NCBI RefSeq assembly: GCF_004358205.1
Contig: NZ_SMYO01000038.1
Span: forward strand, 1-12,732
Length of the DNA stretch: 12,732 nucleotides
From: Bacillus salipaludis
GTDB taxonomy: Bacteria; Bacillota; Bacilli; Bacillales_B; DSM-18226
Direction of reading: 5' to 3'
Below are positions 5,738 to 11,204 of the stretch, in pieces. The notes below the pieces were generated by a model. That model was not told where the DNA came from. It did not search any database and saw only the letters and a list, made by a program, of their open reading frames with translations. Position 1 is the first letter of the stretch, and every line of letters starts with the position of its first letter. The position numbers were made by a program, and so were the translations under genes.

Positions 5738-5834
5738 AGTTTTCACCTCCTACAAATCAATGAATATGAGAAGGATTTTTGAAATATACATAGAATGTAA
5801 AAATTAGGTAATTTCTTAAAAAGGAGTGTAGCCA
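5738..5834. promoter_or_regulatory. Divergent control region between the peptide operon and the exporter
   Basis: This AT-rich gap must hold the promoters of both the minus-strand peptide operon and the plus-strand exporter. For the operon, TTACCT and TATATT 17 bp apart on the minus strand are a weak candidate. No convincing plus-strand promoter or inverted operator is visible, and no regulator gene lies beside it. Confidence 0.4.
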
Positions 5835-5881
5835 ATGTAATATTCCCCTTTTGGTAAACTTATTAAAAACTAAAAAAGGGG
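5835..5881 (+). promoter_or_regulatory. Possible translational-attenuation leader of the exporter
   Basis: AAGGAG (5821-5826) precedes an ATG at 5835-5837 that is followed at once by TAA (5838-5840), a start-stop mini-ORF. Just downstream CCCCTTTT (5845-5852) is complementary to AAAAGGGG (5874-5881), which is the ribosome site for the exporter start at 5890. A ribosome held on the mini-ORF would cover the left arm and free the ribosome site. This mirrors the logic of erm/cat leaders, but with a one-codon ORF. The stem is only 8 bp. Confidence 0.4.
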
Positions 5882-5889
5882 TTATTCTG

Positions 5890-7155
5890 TTGAAAAATAA
5901 ATCTTTTAGCTTATTAGCAACTGGACAGTCTTTAGCAAATGCCGGGGATGTTTTTTATATCTTGGCACTTATTTCGGTTGTTTACCATATAACAGAATCT
6001 ATGTTCTATGTATCATTAGTTCCTCTTACTAATATGATCTCTGGAACTATTAGTGGTATTCTAGCCCCTCTGATAATCGATAAATATAAGTTAAAAAGAA
6101 TATTAGTTTATTCTCAATTTTGTAAAACGTTAATACTTTTAATGATTACACTTTTTAATTTATATTTAATTTCGAATCAAACAATTTATATTATTTATAT
6201 TTTAGTTTTTTTTATTTCTTTTTTAGATGGTTGGGCAAGTCCGGCTAGCAGTGCATTGCTACCAATATTAGTTCCTACTGATAAATTAACCAAAGCTAAT
6301 AGCCTTTTATCATCTTTAAACCAATTTATTCAGTTGGCCGGTTGGGCAATAGGTGGTATTTTAGCAGCATTTCTTCATTCTGTTGGTTTATTTTGGTTAA
6401 CTCTTTGGCTATATGTATTATCAACTATTATGCTGGCATTAATTGATGATTCAATGGAAATGAAGGATCCAACACAAAAAAACAAAAATAAAATCTTAAT
6501 AATGATTGAGGGTTGGCGAATTATAGTAAAAAACAAAACTCTGCTAACTGTCCATTTATTAATATTTTGCGAATCGATAGCAAATACTGTTTGGATTTCA
6601 GCAATCCTTTATCCATATATCCAGCAACGACTTAAAGTTGGAACAGAGTGGTGGGGATATATAAACACATCACTATTATTAGGTTTTCTTATTGCTGGAA
6701 TATATGGCTTAAGGTACTCTGACTTCGTTTATAACAAGTTGAGGTCCATAATCATATTAGGCAGTTTTATAGTTTTTGTAACAACGTTTTTATTCGGTTT
6801 AAATACAGTTCCATGGGTTTCTCTTATATTAATAGGGCTATATGGTTCTTTTCAGGAAATAAAAAACATATCTATACATACCCTAATTCAGGGTATTGTA
6901 AGTGACCGTCTCTTGGCGAAAGTTTACGCAGCAGAAAGTGCAATAATTATGCTTACATTTGGCATTTCAACAGTTTTAATGGGAGTTTTAGGTGATAAGT
7001 ACAATATCATAGTTGTATATTTAGTATCGTCTCTTTTCCTATGTATTTCCTTCATAATTGTATTTGTTTTTAAAGACAGTCTAGTGGTGAGATTAACCAA
7101 TGACCAGGCTACATCTCATGCACAACAGAATACAGCTCAACAACAAAATCAATAA
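5890..7155 (+). CDS. MFS exporter (DHA3-type drug/peptide efflux), 421 aa
   Basis: The protein is almost entirely membrane segments (about 12) with short loops, opening with NKSFSLLATGQSLANAGDVF, the typical first helix of DHA3-type MFS efflux pumps driven by the proton gradient. I choose TTG 5890 because GGGG lies eight bases before it and the family starts here; an in-frame TTG at 5851 would add 13 residues and lacks a ribosome site. The C-terminus carries an unusual Gln/Asn-rich tail (HAQQNTAQQQNQ). It is transcribed divergently from the peptide operon and probably exports the modified peptide, giving self-immunity. It is followed by a strong terminator. Its very AT-rich sequence matches the peptide operon and differs from the plasmid backbone. 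Confidence 0.88.
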   Translation: MKNKSFSLLATGQSLANAGDVFYILALISVVYHITESMFYVSLVPLTNMISGTISGILAPLIIDKYKLKRILVYSQFCKTLILLMITLFNLYLISNQTIYIIYILVFFISFLDGWASPASSALLPILVPTDKLTKANSLLSSLNQFIQLAGWAIGGILAAFLHSVGLFWLTLWLYVLSTIMLALIDDSMEMKDPTQKNKNKILIMIEGWRIIVKNKTLLTVHLLIFCESIANTVWISAILYPYIQQRLKVGTEWWGYINTSLLLGFLIAGIYGLRYSDFVYNKLRSIIILGSFIVFVTTFLFGLNTVPWVSLILIGLYGSFQEIKNISIHTLIQGIVSDRLLAKVYAAESAIIMLTFGISTVLMGVLGDKYNIIVVYLVSSLFLCISFIIVFVFKDSLVVRLTNDQATSHAQQNTAQQQNQ

Positions 7156-7175
7156 AACCATTACAATAATACTTA

Positions 7176-7198
7176 CCCCCTTTAAGGGGGATTTTTTT
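7176..7198 (+). terminator. Intrinsic terminator of the exporter gene
   Basis: CCCCC-TTTAA-GGGGG followed by ATTTTTTT, about 20 bp after the exporter stop. It marks the right edge of the AT-rich cargo. Confidence 0.85.
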
Positions 7199-7226
7199 GA
7201 CTACAGCCCAGTCTCCCCCCTGCTGG

Positions 7227-7250
7227 TGAATCACTGAATCACTTCATCAC
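7227..7250 (+). repeat. Three tandem octamers (TGAATCAC type)
   Basis: TGAATCAC (7227-7234), TGAATCAC (7235-7242) and TTCATCAC (7243-7250) repeat without gaps. The shared ATCAC core recalls the WATCACW heptads bound by the ribbon-helix-helix repressor omega of pSM19035 (family knowledge). A ribbon-helix-helix gene lies downstream at 7441, so this is a likely operator or centromere-like array. Confidence 0.6.
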
Positions 7251-7341
7251 TGATGTAGTTTCAAGTTTTGAAAAATCTCAGGAAAAATTGAAGAAAGGAA
7301 ATAGAAAAGAGGAGGGGAAGAGGCTGTACTTAAAATGGTTC
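7251..7341. other. Intergenic stretch with a polypurine tract
   Basis: Between the octamer array and the promoter of the ribbon-helix-helix gene I find no gene. 7290-7323 is a run of purines on the plus strand broken by a single T. It has ribosome-site-like AGGAGG at 7309-7314 but no following start in a useful frame. Confidence 0.5.
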
Positions 7342-7398
7342 TGAACACAAACGGACAAGCATAGATATAATATCAAGCTGATTCACTGGTGCAGTGAA
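7342..7398 (+). promoter_or_regulatory. Promoter and palindromic operator of the ribbon-helix-helix gene
   Basis: TGAACA (7342-7347) and a perfect TATAAT (7366-7371) are 18 bp apart. Just downstream of the expected start point is a perfect palindrome, TTCACTG-GTG-CAGTGAA (7382-7398). The palindrome shares TCACTG with the octamer array at 7227-7250. It is a natural operator for self-repression by the encoded protein. Confidence 0.6.
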
Positions 7399-7440
7399 CC
7401 ACATTTAAATACAGATATATCAAGCAAGGAGGGAATTTTA

Positions 7441-7716
7441 TTGAGTGTATTGAAAAAACGTTCGGAGGCAGCAAAGGAACGAAACTTAGGTGGGAAAAGG
7501 TGTGTTCGGTTCAGCATTTCCATTAATAATGAGTACGATCGAAAATTATCTAAATTAGCGATAAGCTGTGGAATGACGAAATCGGAAATGTCCGATCAAC
7601 TGTTGAGGATCGCCTTAGATTCCCCTAATGTGTTGGATTGGCTGCAACAAAAGTTTAATAAAATAGAAGAATACAAGGTTCGTCCAACTGTCATCAACAA
7701 CAAAGTTTATTATTAA
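7441..7716 (+). CDS. Ribbon-helix-helix DNA-binding protein (CopG/Arc/omega-like), 91 aa
   Basis: A beta strand of alternating residues (KRCVRFSIS, about 19-27) is followed by two helices (NNEYDRKLSKLAISCG and TKSEMSDQLLRIAL, about 29-59), the ribbon-helix-helix fold in which a dimer inserts the strand into the major groove. The basic N-terminus would contact DNA and the tail (60-91) may mediate oligomerisation. AAGGAGGG seven bases before TTG 7441 fixes the start. The promoter is flanked by a palindrome and a tandem octamer array, suggesting autorepression. Such proteins on Firmicute plasmids control copy number or partition; whether this one acts on rep is not shown. A terminator follows directly. 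Confidence 0.75.
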   Translation: MSVLKKRSEAAKERNLGGKRCVRFSISINNEYDRKLSKLAISCGMTKSEMSDQLLRIALDSPNVLDWLQQKFNKIEEYKVRPTVINNKVYY

Positions 7717-7718
7717 AA

Positions 7719-7752
7719 AAATCTCCTGGCCGGATGGCAAGGAGATTTTTAT
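7719..7752. terminator. Bidirectional terminator between convergent genes
   Basis: AAATCTCCT (7719-7727) pairs perfectly with AGGAGATTT (7740-7748). T residues follow the right arm on the plus strand and, because of the A-run before the left arm, also on the minus strand. It sits between the ribbon-helix-helix gene and the convergent zinc-ribbon gene, whose stop codon overlaps it. Confidence 0.8.
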
Positions 7753-7883
7753 TTGGCCCTGGAATATTTAATGCCTTCTTTTACCCATTTTTTATCGAAG
7801 TTATAACATTTTGTGCAAAGCCCGAGCCTTTTTGAGGAATCCTTTGTATTTCGTATGGTTTTATCACAATACCTGCATTTCAT
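7749..7883 (-). CDS. Small zinc-ribbon protein, 44 aa
   Basis: The ATG at 7883 follows GGAGG at eight bases and opens 44 codons ending in TAA at 7751-7749. Two CxxC pairs, CRYC (residues 3-6) and CTKC (about 23-26), are spaced as in a four-cysteine zinc ribbon, followed by a basic, aromatic tail (KKWVKEGIKYSRAK). It probably binds nucleic acid or a protein partner. It lies convergent to the ribbon-helix-helix gene and divergent from the rep leader, whose promoter is less than 100 bp away. A part in replication control is possible only by position. Confidence 0.7.
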   Translation of the reverse strand: MKCRYCDKTIRNTKDSSKRLGLCTKCYNFDKKWVKEGIKYSRAK

Positions 7884-7976
7884 CTAAACTACCTCCCTAG
7901 AGAGGATTAATTAGTATTGTTATTGACTAATAGAGGTAGTAATATACAAAAGTCCTTGCCTATTATTTAAATTTAC

Positions 7977-8006
7977 TAGACTTCCCTAGAATTAACAGTT
8001 TATAAT
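7977..8006 (+). promoter_or_regulatory. Promoter of the rep leader transcript
   Basis: TAGACT (7977-7982) and a perfect TATAAT (8001-8006) are 18 bp apart. Transcription would start near 8013 and run through the antisense-RNA target (8034-8138) and the attenuator (8201-8250) before rep. Confidence 0.6.
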
Positions 8007-8033
8007 TAAAGCAATTAAATGAACGGAAAATAA

Positions 8034-8138
8034 AAAGAGCCTCAAGCGTTTTATAGTGTGGTTGGCGCCACCTATAAACGTCCGTCGTGCTTACCCACGA
8101 CAAACACCTGCTCAAAGACTCTTGTTTTAACTACATTA
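8034..8138 (-). ncRNA. Antisense (counter-transcribed) RNA controlling rep
   Basis: On the minus strand a good promoter (8146-8174) leads into about 105 nt that fold strongly. There is a closing stem AAGAG/CTCTT (near 8119-8123 and 8034-8038), an internal hairpin GTCGTG/CACGAC around 8084-8101, and an arm near 8046-8080 with the palindrome GGCGCC, which could form a kissing loop. The 3' end is the right half of the closing stem followed by TTTTATTTT, a terminator. It lies wholly within the rep leader on the other strand. The arrangement of leader, antisense RNA and downstream attenuator is the plan of pT181/pIP501-type copy control. It may belong to the Rfam family named Bacillus-plasmid RNA, which I cannot verify. 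Confidence 0.65.
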
Positions 8139-8145
8139 TGCCATT

Positions 8146-8174
8146 ATTTTAAGGGATAAGACTAGTTTTTTCAA
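8146..8174 (-). promoter_or_regulatory. Promoter of the antisense RNA
   Basis: On the minus strand TTGAAA (8174-8169) and TAAAAT (8151-8146) are exactly 17 bp apart, each one base from consensus. Start is expected near 8139. Confidence 0.7.
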
Positions 8175-8200
8175 GAGGAAACTAATGTCTATTTTTGTAG

Positions 8201-8250
8201 AGCGCTGTTTGTCGTACATTTTTTTTACGACAGGCAGCGTTCTTTTTGTT
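8201..8250 (+). terminator. Attenuator terminator in the rep leader
   Basis: A 16-bp uninterrupted stem (8201-8216 with 8226-8241, three G-U pairs) with a 9-base loop is followed by CTTTTTGTTT. It stands about 20 bp before the rep start and would stop most leader transcripts. Antisense RNA bound upstream is expected to favour this fold and so lower rep expression. It also argues against the upstream ATG at 8185 as the rep start. Confidence 0.8.
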
Positions 8251-8271
8251 TCCGAAAAAGGAGACAGTGAC

Positions 8272-9060
8272 ATGACGTATTTCGTTGAAACGGATCAATT
8301 TAATCAAATGATTTCTTACCATCCCTATGTAACGACCGGAAAAGAGAAGAAAAAAATAAAATATAGCCTTTTGGACCGGATCCAAGAGGTATTAGGATCC
8401 AAGTGGAATCGATTTAAAGAAGGTACGAGACAAGCCTTTGATATGATTTGTTTTTTAGGGACGGAATTGGGGTTTGTTTATGCTGGTGATGACTATCTAG
8501 CAGAACGGCATGATATCAGTGATCGGACCATCAGAAACCGATTGAAGGAACTAGAGGAACTAGGACAAGTTATAAAGGTACATAGAAGGACGAAACGCTG
8601 CAATGGCAGGGGGAAACCGATTTACTTATTTGTAAACCATCCATACTTTACTTATTGGGTGGAGCTGCTCGGGATAGACTTAAAGGATTTCCAGACAGAT
8701 TTCCAAACAGAAAACGCTGAAAATCCTTGTGAGAGTAAGGAAGAAGAGCGAAAAAAAATCCCTACCTATTCTTTACCTAAAAAACAAGAAAGTAATATTA
8801 ATATAAGCAATAATAAAATTGTTCAATATGTAGTCAATCGAGTAAATGATTCGATTAAAAAAGGAACGAGAATAAAATATTTATCCAGTTACATAGATCG
8901 GATGGTTCGATCCTTAGAATGGCAAGCTTTATACGCTGAAAATAGACGGCAACAAGCCCTTAAACAACAACAGGAAGCCCAAAACTCTAAGATTATTCAA
9001 GATTTTTTAGGGATTAAAAAGCCAGAAACTGTACCGTTTTATAACTGGTTAGAACAATAG
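8272..9060 (+). CDS. Probable plasmid replication initiator with winged-helix DNA-binding domain, 262 aa
   Basis: ATG 8272 is chosen because AAAAAGGAG stands nine bases before it, while the in-frame ATG at 8185 lies upstream of the attenuator and lacks a ribosome site. Residues about 50-110 form a helix-turn-helix: GTRQAFDMICFLG, then YLAERHDISDRTIRNRLKEL and a wing (VHRRTKRCNGRGKPIYLFV). The middle is charged and linker-like, with a duplicated DFQT; the C-terminus is Gln-rich and probably helical (about 205-245). No HUH rolling-circle nickase motif is present, so it is probably a theta-type or unclassified Rep that binds an origin. Calling it Rep rests on the antisense/attenuator leader typical of rep genes and on the absence of any other candidate; it could also be a plasmid regulator. 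Confidence 0.65.
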   Translation: MTYFVETDQFNQMISYHPYVTTGKEKKKIKYSLLDRIQEVLGSKWNRFKEGTRQAFDMICFLGTELGFVYAGDDYLAERHDISDRTIRNRLKELEELGQVIKVHRRTKRCNGRGKPIYLFVNHPYFTYWVELLGIDLKDFQTDFQTENAENPCESKEEERKKIPTYSLPKKQESNINISNNKIVQYVVNRVNDSIKKGTRIKYLSSYIDRMVRSLEWQALYAENRRQQALKQQQEAQNSKIIQDFLGIKKPETVPFYNWLEQ

Positions 9061-9289
9061 ACATCCAGTGAAAACGGCCCATAACATAACAGCAATAAAA
9101 ACCCCATTTTAAATTCGTAAAAATGTAATGCTCTTCTTTGAAAAACATGTGTTGGGCTTCCATTTTGGGCTTATAAGGTGCCCTTTATAAAATTATAGAA
9201 GTAAAATAAACGAAAAGATTAAAAATGCTGTACAGGCCTTTAAATACCTTCTAAAGCCGAATAGGATTTTTGGTGTTTTTTGCTTTTCA
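9061..9289. other. Convergent intergenic region between rep and mob
   Basis: 229 bp of AT-rich sequence with no gene. It holds a TGGGCTT direct repeat (about 9154 and 9166), an imperfect inverted repeat TTATAAGG/CCTTTATAA (about 9171-9190) and a GGCCTTT/AAAGCC pair (about 9236-9258). The T-rich DNA after the last (9265-9284) makes it a weak plus-strand terminator candidate. A replication origin downstream of rep could lie here, but I see no DnaA box or clear iterons. Confidence 0.4.
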
Positions 9290-10378
9290 TTACCGTTCGA
9301 TTTCTGATTGCTTCTCTTTGTCCTTTGAAAACTTATGTAAAAACTCATTGAATTTAGCAAACAGCTGATTTTCTCTAAAAAACGTTTGGATCTTGTCCAA
9401 CATGTTTTTCAGCTTACTGTTTTCGGCTTTTAACGTTTTATTTTCTTGTCTTAATCGGTGATTTTCAGAATCTAATCCGGATATCTTTTGGGCTAAATGC
9501 TGTTTTTCACTTTTTAATTGAATCGCCTGGCGTTCAAGCAAAGGAACCTTTTTAGCCGTATGTTGAAGCAGAATAAAATCATTTTGCTTAATTAGAACAC
9601 TGTCACGACTTGTCAGGGGCTTTTTCGTCTCGATTTGATCAATAGCATGTCCATGGTTTTCAATGGCGCTTAAATCGCCTTCCAGGTCGCTTAAGCGACC
9701 CTTTATCTCCTTAATGGAGGATTCAATTTGCTGTTTTTGTTCTTGTTTTTCTTGTAGTTGGCCCTCTAGTGATTGAATTTCTTCTCTCACTGACATCGCT
9801 TTAAAGCGTTTCGGCTCAACATGTTTTTTGTCACTGGAGATCCCACGTTCCAGGGAAAAGCCGGCTTTTACAATATGGCCATGAAATTGATCCTGCAGCT
9901 GCTGCAGCTCGGATCTCTTGCCGAAAAACGCTTTGGCTGCCAATTTGCCGTCCTGCGTGATCGGTACCATTCCTACATGCATATGGGGCGTTTTTTCATC
10001 TTTATGAACCATGGCATAAAGGATGTTTTCTTTTCCGTATCGATCCTGTAAAAACGCTAACGATTCTTGAAAATAGCGTTTCTCCTCTTCAGGGGAAAGT
10101 CCATCAAAAAAGGATTTATCGGACGTCACCAGAAACGAACAAAGTTTCACAGCATCTCTCCGGATCTTTTTCGTACCGGTATAACGCGCATCAATTTCTT
10201 TTTGAATCCGTTCCGTATAATTGATTTTGGAATCATTTAATAAATCTTAATTTAAGTAACTTCTTTCTTTATCGATATCAAAATTACTATGACTCTCTTT
10301 TTCTCGTTGATTGTGAACCTGGATCCCTTTGACATCCGGCCCTTTTAATTTTTTCATATGAATCACAGCAAAACTCAA
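9290..10378 (-). pseudogene. mob: MobV-family relaxase interrupted by one nonsense codon
   Basis: Reading from TTG 10378 (GGAGG nine bases upstream), the frame encodes a MobV/Pre relaxase: the catalytic-histidine motif at residue 22 (VHNQRE), then an ochre TAA at codon 44 (10249-10247) where pMV158 MobM has the Tyr of NYEL, then the metal motif HKDEKTPHMHVGMVP (about 125-139) and a long coiled coil to the end. Removing that stop gives an uninterrupted 362-residue reading frame with no frameshift, so the lesion is one base (TAT or TAC to TAA). A restart at GTG 10150 would give 286 residues without His22 and so no nicking activity. The protein would cut oriT (10742-10783) for mobilisation with a helper plasmid. 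Point mutation, sequencing error and rare readthrough are the possible explanations. Confidence 0.85.
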
Positions 10379-10412
10379 ACAAAATACCTCCCAACTTAAG
10401 ACACAAAAATGC

Positions 10413-10565
10413 TTTTATCACCCACTCACTACCCTGGGATTGGCTCCGGCTTTCGTCAGTAGCAGAAGACCTCGGCTATGTGTTACGAAGTATAGGCGAG
10501 GTCTTCTGCTGGCCACGGAACGAAATAGGAGCCGATCCCCTCTTGGTATGAGTGGGATGATAAGA
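10413..10565. other. Candidate single-strand origin (long imperfect hairpin)
   Basis: Three nested pairings fold about 150 bases into one rod: TTATCACCCACTCA near 10415-10428 with TGAGTGGG-A-TGATAA near 10549-10563 (one bulge), GGGATTGGCTCC with GGAGCCGATCCC (one mismatch), and a perfect 14-bp inner stem AGCAGAAGACCTCG (10461-10474) with its complement (10497-10510). Long structured palindromes beside a MobV gene are typical of the single-strand origins of small Firmicute plasmids, where RNA polymerase primes the second strand. It could also serve after conjugative entry. Confidence 0.55.
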
Positions 10566-10740
10566 TTTTCAAAACCGAAATAACATTAAAATTGGTTAAC
10601 TTTTTATTTGCGCAGCAAGTTCCCTCTTATTTGCGGTCACATGCAAATAGAGAATCTGATGTATTTTTCCTGGCCAGACATCGCAAAACGCAGCAAGAAC
10701 GCCCCCCAAAATAACGCACGATAACGGGGTCTGAGCGAAT
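10566..10740. other. Intergenic stretch without a recognised gene
   Basis: Between the long hairpin and oriT. TTATTTGCG occurs twice (10605-10613 and 10629-10637) as a short direct repeat, and CGCA recurs several times. I see no open frame with a ribosome site. Confidence 0.4.
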
Positions 10741-10741
10741 G

Positions 10742-10783
10742 ACTTTACTAGTTTAAGTGTAGCTTACTACACTTTGCATGGCA
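10742..10783 (+). other. oriT: oriT of the MobV type (RSA site)
   Basis: ACTTTACTAGTTTAAGT is followed by the perfect inverted repeat AAGTGTAG-CTTA-CTACACTT (10755-10774) and TTGCATGG. This matches in order and spacing the pMV158/pUB110 oriT (ACTTTA...TAAAGT, a second inverted repeat with the nick in its loop, then ACTTTACATG). The relaxase would nick in the CTTA loop region. It lies about 360 bp before the mob start instead of directly adjacent, with the single-strand-origin-like hairpin between. Confidence 0.75.
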
Positions 10784-10806
10784 AAATGGTAAGCTCTGCG
10801 AGGCCG

Positions 10807-10978
10807 TTTCGGCAAGCCGAAAGCCATGCCAAAGCATGGCAAAAAACAAAACCTTGGGCTCCTCGCCCAAACCCCGCCAACGTAGCACGTTGGATCGCAT
10901 AAGCCTCCGGCGGTCCGAAACCCAGGTTTCGAAACTTCCTGCCCTCGCCGGAAGGCATCCCCAAAAATGAATTTTGGG
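10807..10978. repeat. Array of closely packed perfect hairpins beside oriT
   Basis: Reading rightwards: TTTCGGC-AA-GCCGAAA (10807-10822); touching it, GCCATGC-CAAA-GCATGGC (10823-10840); TTGGGC-TCCTC-GCCCAA (10854-10870); CCAACGT-AGC-ACGTTGG (10877-10893); an outer stem GCCTCCGGCG/CGCCGGAAGGC (10903-10912, 10946-10956) enclosing CGAAACC-CA-GGTTTCG (10916-10931); and CCCAAAA-ATGAA-TTTTGGG (10960-10978). The stretch is GC-rich compared with its surroundings. Open frames on either strand here have no ribosome site and look like shadows. It may be a single-strand-folded promoter or origin in the leading region. Confidence 0.75.
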
Positions 10979-11101
10979 AAAGGCCGAGAGGGTCAACCCC
11001 ATAAATGCTTGACAGCCGTACTTGTCCATTCCTTATCCTCCCTTCGGTCCGGTATCATGGACAAAACATTTGGAAGCTGTTGCTGCAACTTAGATTTTCT
11101 A
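10979..11101. other. Intergenic stretch before the RacA-like gene
   Basis: It contains TTGTCCAT (11022-11029) and its inverse ATGGACAA (11057-11064), a wide inverted repeat, and TTGACA at 11010-11015 without a well-placed -10. No gene is supported; an open frame starting at 10967 lacks a ribosome site. Confidence 0.4.
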
Positions 11102-11130
11102 TTGGTCATGCTGTTGCTATGGTGTACAAT
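11102..11130 (+). promoter_or_regulatory. Promoter of the RacA-like gene
   Basis: TTGGTC (11102-11107) and TACAAT (11125-11130) are 17 bp apart, about 75 bp before the start codon. The -35 is weak, the -10 good. Confidence 0.5.
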
Positions 11131-11204
11131 AAAGCCAACAAAACATTGATTTAATTAGAAGATTCAAGCTAATATACGAGAGATTTTATAGGTGAGGTGA
11201 TACC

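Noticed and set aside
7290..7323. Polypurine tract as a triplex or primer element
   Set aside because: A purine run of this size is not rare in low-GC DNA and nothing else supports a function.
8185..8271. Upstream ATG 8185 as the rep start, adding 29 residues
   Set aside because: The extension is encoded by the attenuator stem, lacks a ribosome site, and ATG 8272 has AAAAAGGAG.
8182..8385. Minus-strand 67-codon frame over the rep start
   Set aside because: Shadow of the rep leader and rep coding region, without a ribosome site.
10748..11029. Minus-strand open frames of 93 and 65 codons over the oriT and hairpin array
   Set aside because: No ribosome site, composition follows the palindromes, and they overlap each other and oriT; treated as shadows of a non-coding region.
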